This document shows, piece after piece, positions 19,261 to 32,600 of a stretch of 64,000 nt of DNA. The notes beneath the pieces were generated by a model. The model saw nothing but the letters and a program-made list of their open reading frames with translations. It was not told where the DNA came from and did not search any database. Within the stretch, counting starts at the first letter, position 1, and each line of letters begins with the position of its first letter. The translations under genes were made by a program, and so were the position numbers. Origin of the DNA: Telmatactis stephensoni (Eukaryota; Cnidaria; Anthozoa; Actiniaria; Isophelliidae); contig JALIZF010001020.1 in NCBI GenBank assembly GCA_029948255.1, forward strand, positions 60,170 through 124,169, given 5' to 3'.

Positions 19261-21071
19261 GGGGGGATGTACTGCTTACATCTCGAAAATAATAGCAAAT
19301 GATTTTGTTATTCCGGGAAATAAATTCCACTGGCACCCAGGGTAGGGTTATTTTTGTTTGTTGTTGTTGTTGTTGTTGTTGTTGTTTTCAAGTCTGGTTT
19401 GCCGTCTAATCCACGGTGAAACCAATAGCAAATAATATACGATCGTTAGTTTTATGCAGCAGTAAAGGAGAATAGCAATGATACTAAATCAGGAACAGAA
19501 ACGATTGTGAGCAATGAAGACGCTATTTTCGATTTTATCGAAACGCGATAGACAACCGTATATAGGGATAATAACGGCTACAAGAAAGTAATAATTGCCT
19601 AGAAGTTCGGAGTATACGGCCGTGCGTGGAAGGAATACGATCATGCATGTATTCGTCAACGACATCAATCTACCCGGCAAAAAAGAACCCTTCTTGTCAC
19701 GTTTGCTTAAATAACCGTGCTTCTGATAAAGGCTGAAAATCAATGAACGACTAATTTAATGGCTTTCAAGCTGACTTTCGACAATCTTATCAACATGTAT
19801 ATCCAATAAACATTGTACATAACTTAGTGCATCAAGAATGAATAAAGCAAGGAGAAAAACTCAATGAAAGCTAGGACGCAGCTAAGTACAGTCAACTCTC
19901 TCGTAAGCGACCATCTTTGGTGCAACAAAAAGTGGTCCGGCTTATGGACTAGACGTCATTTACAGGGAGGGGGGCTGTGCAAATAGAGCTAGGGGGGCCA
20001 CAGATTCAGTTAACGCTCACTCTGTAAGAATGGTATGTGTGTTGTATGTAGAAAAGGGGGAGGGGCCATCAAAAATTGAGCAGTTTCCTTTTTCATTTAC
20101 ACCAGCCCCCCCCCCCCCCCCCCCCTGTAAATAACAAGTCCCTTACGAGAGGTGGCCGATCGCTAGGAGAGAATAAATTAACTATAGTTCAGTTGAACGA
20201 GGATTAAAGACATTTATTGAACGAATGGTTTACGTTATTTGTTACAATATGGTTTATAACTTTCTTCACTTATCGTCCGTCGACCTGAAATAATAAGAAT
20301 AAAAAGAACAAAAGATTGGATTTTGCATATTTGAATTTGATAAATTGTAGGTAGAGCCATCCAGATCACAAAATCCTTTCTTTTGTAACAAAAAGACATC
20401 TACACAGTTTTCTTTTTATAGAAGTGAACTAATTGCAGGAAAAGAAAAAGAAGGTTGGGAAACGAAAAATGCGGGCAAGAAAACCTTTTGGCATGTAGAC
20501 AAGTTATTGAACAAAATTGTCCAAAATTATTATAAGTAATATATAGATTGAAATAATAATTCAATACATGTTCTTTTTATTTCACCAACATTTAGCCTTC
20601 ACTCCATAGACTATGGTTCAATGTTATCCCACTTCAATCCTCTTTTGGAATAAAGATAAAGGCAAACGATGCAACTTTTCTGGCTTTTAAAGTTGCGCGC
20701 AACGACAAGCCAGAAAAATGTTTCTACCTCCTGCAACCACTGCGCGGAAGAACCCAGTAGCGCTCCTTACGTTGACGTAAGCCTTTATCATCCATGTGCC
20801 AACCAGAGAGTGATTGGCTATTTTTCAAAGGAACTTGTGAAGTGTTATTGTGAAAATGGTTGGCACATTAGCATTACAATTCGTTTGTTAGTAAACAGTG
20901 ACAAGCGCTGTTATATTGCTTCGTCTAACAAAGAAATGGTAATGGCTTCGGTTTTGCATTACCAATAATAAAATAATCGAACTCGTTATCTCGAATACCT
21001 CGCTTTACACTGAGATCTTACTTCCCGTTAGGATTTCAAGAATGGCAAGGTTCTACCCTATTTTTATCATT
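19261..21071. other. intergenic, low-complexity tracts
   Basis: Contains a (TTG)n run at about 19355-19386 and a poly-C tract at about 20106-20125. The poly-C tract is flanked by roughly inverted GCGACC/GGTGGCCGATCGC sequences (19900-20170) that look like a decayed repeat. A 99-codon plus frame at 20669-20968 has no supporting domain or splice context. No gene can be supported. Confidence 0.4.
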
Positions 21072-24000
21072 TCATACATACTCCGAGATCGGCACACAGT
21101 CAGGCCAAGGCATTGTAGTAGAACAAGATCCATCTGAAGGACAAAGAGCCATCCATTTCCCAAACATACAAAGGTACTGATTAGCTGGGGGACGTTCAAA
21201 CTTATAACCCTCATTACATATGGGTTGACAGCGTTTGTCGGTGCCCATCTTAACGCACATGAGACTTCCATTTTCTGGATCTTCATAAGGATAACATTTC
21301 TTTGCTGAAATCGGAGAAAGCACAATTATTCTAGAGGTTTATTTTTATTTTTGTTGTAGTTTTCTACTAATACTGGAAGCTCATGGTCATTAACAGTAGC
21401 CTATAAACTATTAATACCGACAAACATCTAAGAAGAGGGAAGATGTACCTGTTTCAAAAAACGTAGACTGCCGAAGATCCGAGTCTGAATCTGAGACCGA
21501 GTAGAATTGTGAGAATAAGTCTTTTATCTTTAAATATACGTAATATCATCCATTCGTACTCTTATTACTTTATATTGTAATTAATTGTAAGCTCGTACCA
21601 ATAATCTGCTTCCGTTTTGCTCAGATTTAGATTCACGCAGATTCAGATTTCAGACCATCTACGTTTTTTGAAACAGGTATATGATTGAGTTGTCACAGCT
21701 TAAAAAGGGTCTAAGGACGGCGCAATTATGCAGAAGCCTGTTCGTTTTTCATAGACATGCGAGCAAATGGTTCTTAGCCGTCAGACTCCTTTTGAGCTGA
21801 TAGCACTAATGATGGCAGCCTACTGGAAGTCTTGGATACATTTACGCAGTATTTTTTGTCCTTATTAAGGGCGTTCGCGGGCAAATGAAGCTGCACCTAG
21901 ATTTCGTTGTTTTTTTTTTTTTTTTTTGTCTGCACATACTACATCATATACTTGTTCAAAAAATAGAATAAAAAATGGGGGTCACCGTATTCGTTTTTCC
22001 GCTATATGCTCACAAAGGTATGCATCTCGAGAAGAAAAGATGCGCGCGGTAAGCGAAAGCGTGGATTAAAGGCATTTGGAAGATTGTGAAAGTAAACTAA
22101 GCTCAATAAAAGCATATATATCAAAACACGAATTGTTTTATCTGTGACATTTCTGGCTAAAATCAATGACTGAAGAAGAAAGTACGAATTTTTTATATAT
22201 GAGACTTTTAATCCGCGCGATGCAACAAAATTTTATGGAATTCGATTGAATGTTGATGTGGATTTTTTGGTAAAATTCGTGTAACTCTTTCCCTTACTCC
22301 TAGATTGTTTTCATTTTTAAATATGTTATAGATGTTTGAAAGAACTCTGTTTAAAGGAGGAAAACAGTGGGGGTCACCGTATTCGTTTCCGTGATATTGA
22401 GCCGTACAGTTTGAAAATTCCGGCCGCCATCTTGAATACCGATCGATACAGAGAGGAGGCTGGGTCCTGAGTAGAATCTTTTCCATTCACACGAGGGAGC
22501 ACGCTTTCGGCGCACGCTCCCGGAGCGTTTTCCCACGACTATACACACGATGGAACATGTTCCGGGAGCTTGCTCCACGCTATAGTACACACGAGGGAGC
22601 AAATCCAACATGGCGACTTATATTTTGCCGACAATCGCAAGAAAAAGTTAATCATTTTAATGATGAGGTTGCTTGAGGAAGACTCATTTACAATAAAGAA
22701 GTTAAAAGGAAAACTTGGGCACGTCAGTGGCTATTGAGAAGACAAGAGAAAGGTGCTTTTTTATACGATTTTTCGAGAACTGGCAATTGAAGACTGTGAA
22801 GGATTCCATGAATTTATGAGGATGCCTCACGACAAATTCAACCAACTAGCAGATCTTATAAGCGAAAACATTAAAAACGAGAGTCTGCAGGGAATTCTGG
22901 ATAAAAAATGGGCTAATTTGATTGGTGACTGTTAACGTAGCCCGGGCGCAACTAGAAAGTTCTGGTACACACGAGGGAGCATGTTCAATATACCCCCGGA
23001 GCACGCCCCTAAATTTTCAACAAGTTTGATATCATGGAGCATTTTGCGGGGTGAAAATTCTGCTCCCAAGGAGCAAGTTTACCCATGCATGAAATCTTTG
23101 ATACACACGATGGAGCTTTGCTCCGGGAGCGTGCTCCCCCGTGTGTACCGGCCTTAACTCGAGGATTGCAAATCCACGAGTTATAGTGAGGGGTCCAAAT
23201 ATGCAAATGTGTCACTCGCAAATTGTTAAACTATGCTACTGCGCATGCTCGACGTGATTAAAGGCAGGCCGAAAGTAACGCGGGCTCTGGATACGAGATC
23301 CACAACGATGCATCTATCGTTCTTCAAACTTGCTTTGGAATTTATTCTTCAGTTTTTGAAACTGAATGATTTTTTTTCTCGAATGAATGAATAAGTGTCA
23401 GTGGTAGAGCATCCGTCTAGTTAATCGGAAGGTCGTGGGTTCGGTTCCCACCTGGGGCTCAGATTTTTCTGTAGTGGTTGTTGTTGTGTTTTTTTAACGT
23501 GGAATTATCACTTATTCATTGTTTATTAGTATAGGAAATCGCACGATCTTGAATACAATTCGGAATTAATAAGTACGAGTAATGTTTTGAAAGTTCTCAA
23601 AATAGGACGAGCCTTTAGGCGAGTCCTATTTGAGAGTTTTCAAAACATTACGAGTAGCTATTGATTATGAATTGTACGAGAAGATCGTGTGATTTTTTAT
23701 TTATAATACACTATCGTTGCCATAGCGACTTAATAGGTACTCTACAGAGTACAATTAACGATTTAATTGTACTCCTCTCGTCCAATCAGAATCGAGTAAT
23801 TTTGTATAGTGTATAAGATGATTTTAAAGAAGCGCGTGGACGTGGACGTTTCAAACAGTGACTGAGATAAATTCGTGGTATTTCTAACACAGCGAATTCA
23901 AGGATAAAACATATGAATATCCATAGATTATCAGTGTACCCAGGAGTCATTTCGGTCTCAGCTTCTAGGTTCAATGATTTTGAAAGGGTCAATGTTTGTG

Positions 24001-26001
24001 CAAATAGCTATATACACTTATTTCAAAAAAGATTATCGGGCAAGAGGCTTCAAGCCTAGCGACTACTACTACGAGAATGGGTAGGTACTTAACTTTACTC
24101 GCTTTTCAGCTTTGGCTTTGAATGTTAACATCAACGAAGTTCTTTTGTGCATAAGCTTGTTATACTAAACCTCGACCAGGAAAGCTTTCATCAGGAAGGA
24201 ATCAGACATTAAAAACATAGAAAAAATGCGCAAAAGTTTGAAGTTATTGCAGATTTTTATGTTTTAACCAATGAAATGGACGGTTCAAACAATATACAAT
24301 TAACACCTTCCTGCATTCTTCGTCGTTTGGTTGCCTACTTCTTAGGGCTTGATTATATGAACCGGGCTGGCCCGGATAAGTGGGCTGATTATTTTATATT
24401 GTTTATGGTCCCAACGGCAAAGAAACAAAAGAAGTCAGCCTGCTTGACCCGCGGGCCACCAGCCCGGTTCATAAAATCTCGCCTTAACTTGGACCATTGC
24501 TTAATGACAGTTTAATTTCTGAGCCTTTCAACTCAAAATGATTGTCTTCCGAGTAATCAAACGAAAAATGCACTCTGTGTTCCCTTCCCTTCTTCTAGCC
24601 CACGGACTCCGTATTCCACCGGATTTCGGGGGAGCAACAAATTGCAGAAATTGTTCGTCGCTCTTTTTCTGACAATGCTCGTGACCCTATCAATATTGAT
24701 AGAAGGTACATTAACACAGAATCTCTTTCTAAGGCCTCAATTTCGTAATGTAATCTTTCTCTTAAATACCCAGTACTATTGTGCGGCTTTTAGGACAATG
24801 TTGATAAAACAAAATTGGTTTAATCAAAAGTGTCACAGACAAGTGTGATTTTAAGAGGTAGGCAAACCCTTCAGCCAATCGCTGCATGATAATGATACCT
24901 TGTGTGTTGGTAAGCACACCTGATGTTGACACTACTACACCTGCACTGGTAGGCACAATGGAGCGAGTGATCAGATTACCTTGAAATCGTATTTCTGTAC
25001 TTAGATTTTTATTGTTTTCGTTTTCATTTCCATGGCTTTTCTTTTATTGTACTGATTACATCAAAGGCCAAAAAGTGAAATGACTGAGATAAACTAGTTT
25101 GGCTGCCTCGGTATCGGGTAAAGATACTATAATGAACGGAATTCCGTACTATCGAAAGAATACATCGTATAATTCATTATTTGTGAAGTTCAGTCGAAGT
25201 TTATTCAGAATTGATGATAAATTCCGTATGAAATAGAACAAGTTTGCTGTTTTTTTTTGTCGCTACTTTTCCTTTCTTTCTTTCATTGTTCCACTCGAGG
25301 CTCGATGTAAATAGGTGTGGGCAGAGTTAATCTGCAACTTTTAAAACAACACTACCACAAAATCTGGCAACCTTTGGGACTTCAATATATGGTTTGGCCC
25401 ATTCATAAAACTTTTGCATCACATTGTTCAACTCCCTTGCGCGCAAGGCAAGACTAATTAATGAGTCAAAAATCAAAAACGCTTTCGATGAACTTGAAGC
25501 AGACTCTTGACATGACTGGTTAAAGAACTCATTCTAGGTGAATATTCACAAACAAACTCGACAAAACATTTCAAAAGGCAATGAATTCTAGAAATTATTT
25601 CAAAAGTGAGAATAAAAAGCTTCGTTAATGAGCATGATTTTCATTGAACCACCATGCAAGTCCGTGGGAAACGCTTTTATTGAGGGGAATTTAGACACAA
25701 GCTATGAGGACCTAAGCAAAATGTTGCAAAACTCTAATCATTTCAGTGTGTAACACTTACAACTATATCACACTGTTTCAAACAAATGCAACTCTGAACC
25801 AACAAACCGATACATCTTATCGCCCTATTGTAACAATAGCTCAAATTCATGGAATTATAACTGAATAGGAACTTAAAAAGCTCGATCACTTTGTCATTTG
25901 TCGCTAAATAAACTAAATTATGAATAATCTGAATATTACTAACCTCTTGTGACAACAGCATGGAGAAGGCAAAGTATCATCAATCCAACAAGACGAGCCA
26001 T
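21072..26001 (-). CDS. small secreted single-Sushi (CCP) protein, two exons
   Basis: Exon 1 (25944-26001) encodes MARLVGLMILCLLHAVVTR, a clear signal peptide, ending at a GTTAGT donor in phase 1. Exon 2 (21072-21304) follows a TTTCAG acceptor in the matching phase and encodes a Cys-rich module with ENGSLMC, CQPICNEGY, NQYLCMFGKW and PWPDC, i.e. the Cys-Trp-Cys pattern of a complement-control/Sushi domain with an extra Cys pair. Together they make about 96 aa ending EYV. Splicing is inferred from phase and sites. A GTATGA donor just before the stop means further exons are possible. Likely an extracellular binding or innate-type protein; no gene name is justified. Confidence 0.6.
21447..21678. 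mobile_element. MITE with perfect 21-bp TIRs
   Basis: ACCTGTTTCAAAAAACGTAGA at 21447-21467 is perfectly repeated in inverse at 21658-21678, and TA borders both sides. The TTTCAAAAAACG core is shared with the element at 2663-2952. It lies inside the intron of the Sushi gene. Confidence 0.85.
22483..23158. mobile_element. decayed PIF/Harbinger-like DNA transposon remnant
   Basis: Repeated terminal-type sequences (ACACACGAGGGAGCA at about 22600 and 22970, CACGAGGGAGCACGCT at 22487, and the inverse GCTCCCCCGTGTGTACCGGCC ending at 23154) surround a short coding remnant. The outer end is followed by TTA, fitting the 3-bp TWA target of PIF/Harbinger elements. Several partly self-complementary blocks (GGAGCNNGCTCC) recur inside. 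Boundaries are uncertain and nested copies are possible. Confidence 0.5.
22690..22935 (+). pseudogene. Harbinger-type nuclease N-terminal fragment
   Basis: A frame with RQWLLRRQEKGAF is continued, after a one-base shift at about 22752, by YTIFRELAIEDCEGFHEFMR and MPHDKFNQLADLISENI. This is the arrangement of the N-terminal region of HARBI1/PIF nucleases, before the catalytic core. It stops at 22935 and no DDE core is present. It is a broken fragment inside the remnant transposon. Confidence 0.5.
23397..23461 (+). pseudogene. tRNA-Thr-like pseudogene fragment
   Basis: Box A-like CAGTGGTAGAGC, an anticodon-arm TCCGTCTAGTTAATCGGA and a T arm GTGGGTTCGGTTCCCAC are clear, followed by GGGGCTC of the 3' acceptor. 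The 5' acceptor strand is absent, and the anticodon arm has a mismatch and one extra loop base around AGT. It is probably a degraded tRNA or SINE head. Confidence 0.6.
23536..23697. mobile_element. foldback element
   Basis: Arms of about 70 bp (AATCGCACGATCTTG... and inverse ...AAGATCGTGTGATT) meet at a short loop around CGAGCCTTTAGGCGAG (about 23608-23625). No coding capacity; typical snapback MITE. Confidence 0.8.
24355..24474. mobile_element. small MITE with GC-rich TIRs
   Basis: TATGAACCGGGCTGGCCCGG at about 24356 is repeated inverted as CGGGCCACCAGCCCGGTTCA at about 24452-24471. The interior is about 75 bp. Lies in the intron of the Sushi gene. Confidence 0.65.
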
Positions 26002-29000
26002 TTTTCCAGGTGTACTATTCCAAAATGGTTCTTGTTCTCTATTTCACAGCACTTATGTTGTCAGTGCGACGGACGAGTCAATCGAGACGACATCCTAGAT
26101 GTGTTTGCACTTGCAAGAACTTGTCACAGAAAAGATGGCACCTTTGTGTGTTGAGCTGCGGATTATTGACTTGGAAAATTGCAAACAAGTTGTTTTAGGC
26201 CATTTTGTTTGCAGTTTCTTTTACGGTGATCGTGGACATAAGAAAAAAGCACGGATATTGCAACTGATGGGCTGATTAAGGCTCTAGAGCTTGTCGCTAT
26301 ATTTCGCTAAGAAAAACGGTAATTGGATTTTGTACAGTGTGCCATTCCGATCAAACGATTGGCTTGGTTTTGATTGCACTGCATTTACACGAAAGTGCAA
26401 AGTGCAAGAACAGGGGAGGGGAGGGAGAGGAGAAAACGGAAAGACAATGAGATGTAAGCCGGAGTTAAGGATTGTACACTTTGCTCTCTATTACCTATCT
26501 CTTTTCCTTCCATTCGATAAGTTTATTTTGCATACCTTTCTCTTTCTCTCCTGTTTTCTTGACATGTCCTGTTTTTCACTTTCCTTCTATTTTTCTTTTA
26601 TCAACTTTTATCAACTTTTATCCCTCTGTCTTTTGTTTAGCCAACTATAAAGATTCAGCTTTTACCAATAGATTTTCGTGTCCAATAAATAATCAACTGT
26701 AAGTTAATTGCTTATTAGCTTTTTATCTATTTTAATTGATTTTTATTTCACTTATATGTTTATTTGTAGTACTATTTTTACAAATATCTATTTCAAAAAG
26801 ACTTCTCTGTTTCTACGTATTTTTTAATAAGAACAAGTAACTTGTTAATAAATCAAGACTAATAAATGTTACAGCGGGTTTCAATCCCTCTAATGATGTT
26901 TTCTCTCCATCGAAAACTGAGTTTTCATGGACGTCAACCAAAAGCGTTTCCATGACAATCCGATAAGCACGTGCCGACTGTGACTGTATTGTAATGATTT
27001 ATCTAATAGATTCGTTTTCGTATGAGTGGGAAACTTACCGTGCCGTATCGTAACTGTACCAGTATCATAGTTTCTATAAAAACATTCGAAATTCCTGCTG
27101 TAACCGTATCGTATCGTAACCGTACAGTGTTCCCACTCATACGAAAACCACTCTAACTCGATTTTAATACTTGTTTGAAAAATTTTAAGTATAGTATAAA
27201 GAACGAGAGAGAGTGTTTTATCGGATATAAAGATCCGAGCCGTAGGCGAGGATCTTTATACCGATAAAACACGATCTCGAGTTCTTTATACGGCTTAAAA
27301 AACTCCAACACATATTAGAGTTGTTCTCTAAAAGAAAATCAAAAATATCTTCATTTATCTTGGAGAAAATCGAGGTTAAAGTTGATGTAAATTAGGCCGA
27401 ATCTTTATCAGATATAAAGACACTCGTCACGGTGGCGATTTTCATTGTGTTTGCCTTATGAATTATTAATGAGTTTTTTAAGAGCTTCTAAAAATATTCC
27501 CTTAATGAAAAGAAATAATTCTAAAACAGTGAGATGGGACTTCAATGGCTTGAAAATTAGTAATTTTTTATTATATACATATCGAGATTTACTCACAGAA
27601 AAGCCATTCAATAGATTTCGTTTGTTACCGAATCTCCGCCAATCAGAATGCGCGTATCGTTTTCTTCACGTGTGAGAAAAACGATACGTCCAATCAGAAG
27701 CCGCGTATCGCTTTTTTTCACGTGTGAGAAAAACGATACGTCCAATCAGAAGCGACTTCATTCCTGATGAAAATTTTTCTTCAAACTGGCTCCTCTCAGC
27801 ATTTTTTATCGAAGGATTTTCAGTCTTGGCAGTTCAATTTTTAATCTTTATTCAGTAAAAATTCAAGTAGATTAGCTTATTTACCACAAAAGTCATCGAT
27901 GTCATGCAGAAGAAGAGCTCTACGGGAAAAAGATTTTCAAAACCACGCTGTGCTGCAAAAAGCGAAGGAGGATTCACGGCCGGCAGATTCGGAGTCACTG
28001 AATGAAAATTTAGTCGAACTGAGCCCTTTTATAGAAAAGCTCGGAGAAAAACACTGATAAATCAAGTTAAAGGTAATTTTTCAAGTTTTGAAGGACATTT
28101 GAAACGCCAAGCATGTTTAACGAGCGTGAATTTGACCGTAAGTTTGTCTTTGAATACTTTGAACGAACTCAAATTCTTCGCATTGTCTTTGCTCGTTTTG
28201 TAAACAAACGTCTGTCAACGAGAAAAAAAGTCCAAGTTACACAGAAAAGAATTATAATTTTGCATTGTCATTCACTTTAGATACAAATAAATATTATTTT
28301 TGTTTTGTTTTGACGTCTGTTTGTAATTTAAATGTTGTTTTGTAGGGTTCATGAGGTGTGTTTTTTGAAATCAAAATCTTGACCATGGAAAAGCAAACCA
28401 TTTTCACAGCAAAATGACTAAAATTTATAAAAATCTCGATATGTATAAAATAAACAGAAAACACCATGGAAAGTGCTTTGTACAGTTTTTATTCACTCGT
28501 TGTTTTGTATCATAAAACTCACTCGCTCGTTCCTCGCTCGTTCGTTTTATGATACTTCACAACTCGTGAATAAAAACCGTACGCGCACACTTTCCATGAA
28601 GTATTCTCTATATATAATATTCTAAAAAATTGTTGGTGACCCGTCTGAAGTGCACGAAATACACCTATTAATTGAACTAATTATAAAAGGTGAGCATTTT
28701 CAAGTCCTTGTTAGTATACCGCACTCAGTTCTTTTGATAACAAGTCTGATTTGAATACATTATCGATTATTAGCTATAGCAGCACAAAACTAGCATTCAA
28801 TTCGGGCTTGCCTTGACACTTTTTGCTTTGAACCGTGACGTTTTTTGAAATCGATGTTTTTTTGAAATACGTGCGGTAAAATAACATTGATAAAGGTGAA
28901 AGTGATGAAGAAGATGATGATGATATTGATGATGATGTTCAGCCTAGTCCCCAGGCTTTCCCGTCTGTCGTTTCTAAACGTTAAATAATGCACTAGCTAT

Positions 29001-29090
29001 GGTATTGTGGAAGATATATAGGACCCTTGATTCACTTGCCGTCTGTACTTTCCTAGTACATTGCATATTATCATTCGTATTGCCCCCAGT
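26002..29090. other. intergenic region rich in foldback elements
   Basis: No gene is supported. Small inverted-repeat elements are seen at 27014-27148 (ends TTTTCGTATGAGTGGGAAAC and inverse), 27195-27290 (loop GAGCCGTAGGCGAG) and 28465-28598 (loop ACTCGCTCGTTCCTCGCTCG). Tandem hairpin units of about 60 bp with CACGTG centres lie at 27651-27748. A left-truncated relative of the 2663 element is at about 28690-28860. Confidence 0.6.
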
Positions 29091-29243
29091 TGCACGAAGG
29101 GTGGATATCCGTTGAATAAATCTTTATCCAGTGAATAAAATGATGGCATTTTCCAATAAATAGATCTACATGATACGGGATTATCCAGCGGATAGGGATT
29201 ATCCAGCGGATAGCGCTATCCATCCTTCGTCAAACCGGGGACT
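29091..29243. mobile_element. MITE with GCACGAAGGGTGGATA-type ends
   Basis: TTGCACGAAGGGTGGATA near 29095 is matched by inverse TATCCATCCTTCGTCAAA near 29216-29234. The centre has a duplicated GGGATTATCCAGCGGATAG. No coding capacity. Confidence 0.65.
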
Positions 29244-29439
29244 GGCTAGTAACCATCACATGGTAAAATTTACAACAACTATTGTTATTATTATCAGTAT
29301 ATATATTATTGAAATTTGCGTGAGGAAGTGGAACAGAATTTCATGACATTACTTATTAGTTAGATATTTATGTTTTTATTGACTATCTCGTTTTACCAAA
29401 GACCAGATTCTTAATTGTTGTACTGATTTTTAGAATTTT

Positions 29440-29577
29440 ACTGAAGTGTTATAATTAGTTTATTTATTATTTTATTTTTATGTTTTTAGAGTTTTTTGTT
29501 ACACGACCCCACAAGCTTTTAGCTTTAAATACTAGTTATCGTGTGTAAATAAAGGTCATCTATCTATCTATCTATTG
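29440..29577 (+). repeat. probable non-LTR retrotransposon 3' tail
   Basis: AT-rich sequence ending in ACACGACCCCACAAGC, CTAGTTATCGTGTG and AATAAAGGTCAT, then a (CTAT)n microsatellite at 29560-29576. This layout of a short hairpin and a microsatellite tail is typical of CR1/L2 3' ends. There is no coding sequence. Confidence 0.4.
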
Positions 29578-29649
29578 GGAATTGCCATTCAAAGTTTGGA
29601 ATAAAGTTATTATTGTTATTATTATATCTACTAAATATCTATCAGGGAA

Positions 29650-32600
29650 TTAATGATTTCTGTCTAAAAGTTCTACACCATCAGGCAGCGTATCAGCGGC
29701 ACACCGAAAGCCAAGATTAGAGGCAGTTGTATCTGGTGAATTCTGACTCCTAGATGCACTGCGATAGCGGTAGCAGTATGACTGTATAAAAACCAAGGGT
29801 ATTAATAATCAAAGTTGTGGACACTTCTGATTGTGCACTTCTGATACAGTGTATATGTGCACACATTTAATTGTGTTATCATTGTGCAGATAACCCCATA
29901 GAGCAGACTCTGTGAGCACTTCACAGCATGGACTTTGCAGTGGTTTTATTAAGGACATGCAAGCACTGGGCAAATTGACCAGCTGAAAAGACAAGTTTGC
30001 CTAGCTGTCTTGACCAACTTAAACCATCTATTGATAATAAATATTTGCCATCTTGCCCAGGTGTAAGTCAATGCACCCCCCTGTTAGGTCTCACCAAACC
30101 CCCTTGTCTTTACCATGAAGGTTTATTAAGTCTTAGTACCATATATCAAGACAAATCAAAATTCCATTCTATGACTGCACTGTAATTTACTTCTTTGCAA
30201 ATTTTTTGTTGCATTTGGAACATTTCCTAAGGGACAGACCATTAAATTTTTGAGGGAGGTTTGGGCAATAACCAAAAAAAAAAATTCGAGCACAGCCTCA
30301 AAGAAAGAAACAAAAATAGTGCGCAATAAAAGTGCGCGCATGTTGAAAAATAATTCCTGCACTGCCATGAAAGACAAAAAAATTACCAAACTCTCCCCCT
30401 GTTTAAACTAAAGAAAGTCATAGACATCATAGATTTACCTTGTGACACATGTATGAACCTCCCTTCTTGACCTTGAGTTGCCCAGATGGGGGACCTGTCT
30501 AAAAGAAATTTATTACTGTTAGGGCTAAAAGCTCACCACTTTTACAAGTAATGAGTAAGTTAATTGGTAGTAAGAGTTTTCATATTGCCAGCATTTGGCA
30601 ATGTTTGGAATGTTGACCTACAAATATGCTGTAGGTAGTGTTTGTGAGTGACAGCAGGCCAACATCAACCAAATGGTTGCCAATTAGCCAAGCCTGCTTA
30701 AACAAATACATTATTTAATAATATATTTTATCTATAAATGGCTGCATCTCCAGCAACTCCTCTTTGGCTGGCATTTAAGAACCCAAGTTACACACTTGAA
30801 AGAATCCATGCGCAACACCAACTGCATCTGGTGGATATTAGTTGTAAGCTACATATAAACTGCTAGTTTACTTTTAATATTAGTTTATTAGCTTCTCCTT
30901 ATAAAGAAGGCAGGGACACCAAAACAGCTAGTTTCACCAATTATACTCAGTGGGCCCTGTAGTGTAGTAGGTCAGACCATACACACACTGGCAACCACAT
31001 GGCCTGCTCCTCCCAAACAGTGGTGTGGGTTCTTTAACAATTCCCTCCAAAGCAAGTCATGAGGTGTGGGGAGACGTGGCCTATGGTTTAATGTCCTTAT
31101 CGAAGAAGATGTAAAGGTCTAACCATTTGCAGAATGATATAATTACAAAGGCAACACCTTCTCCTCAATTATTTAAAGACCCTGAGTGGGGTCTGGGGAT
31201 GGATCAAACCTTGACCTTTAGCACTGAAGACTGGTACTCATCCAACTGAGCCAACTACACTGTAGGTGGTGGTTTCATGTGTTAATTATTTGACTATATA
31301 CATTTAGTCAAACATCCATCACTCTGAAATTTATGTACCCATAAATTAAAGTATTGTTCTTACTGGATTTTCTTGGAAATCTTTTGAGTGTCTGGTCCCC
31401 CACCAGTCAGCTGTCCATTCCCAGGCATTACCAACCATATTATACAGGCCATAACCATTAGGTGGAAATGCCGTCACAGGACATGTGCCTTCATATCCAT
31501 CTTTTGCTGTATTCTCTACTGGAAATTTTCCCTGCCAAAGATTGGCCATGAATTTACCATCCTTCTTTAACTTGTTACCCCAGGAATACAATCTAATGTG
31601 CGAGAAATTAAATAATATACTCAGGTACTTGTAAAACCATCTTGAAACTACATGCATCTCTCAAAAATGAGTGCAGAAAGCTGCAGCTGTATCTTGATAC
31701 ATGTATGTTGCATGTACCTTTTTTCTCAAGCTCCCATATTTCATTCAATATTTGTACATAACAACTTAGAATATTGTACACTGTATTGCATAGTAATACT
31801 AGTAATACTTAGCAAGTACCAACTAAAGTCATCTTAATGATTTATTAATCATCAATGCATGCATGTGACTATAATGAGAGATTTAGAAATAAAACAAGTA
31901 ATATCATTTTGTAAAATAATCTGTTTTCAGAAATTGAGAAATATCTAGCAAATAATATGATTTTTTGATCTGGAATTGATTTTGGTATAAATTAAATTTG
32001 AAAAGTGAAACATCATGCCTAAGATTAAAATTGGATAATATAAGACGTTAATTTTTAATTAAAGAATTTACATCATATTTCATCCAATACATTTTTAAAA
32101 AATCATCAGAAAATGGGCATAAAATTAAATTTCTCATGAGAATAATTGGTAAAGGGGAATGGGGAAGGGGATTGAGATAACAGCTGGGCTGTTAAGTTCA
32201 CAAATACAGTAATGTATCCTTAGCTAATGTTCTTACGTATCATCTGAGCCTCCCTTCAGTGCATATTCAAATTCAGCCTCAGTTGGAAGTCTTTTATTGG
32301 CCCATTTACAAAAAGCCACGGCATCATTCCAAGATATATGGAGGACTGGATGGTCCATTCTAAAGAGAATATAATAAATGTACACAGTATATTCTACAGA
32401 CACTGAAGAGTATACAGGGCTGACACTTGTAAGGGAGCGTACATGTCAATAATTATTGAAGGGCTACCCATGAAAATGGTGTAAGTGACTTTTCTTTTAT
32501 GTCCAGGCACCTTACCACAGGGAAGTCCAACAATTGATTTTGACCATTTTAGAAAACTTGAGAAATCATCATAAAAGTCACTTAATAAGCCATTTTTATT

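Noticed and set aside
19115..19336. Minus-strand 73-codon frame near the Polinton right end
   Set aside because: Reads through the tandem promoter repeats; no protein character.
20669..20968. 99-codon plus frame
   Set aside because: No domain, no splice or promoter context; composition fits chance or a repeat.
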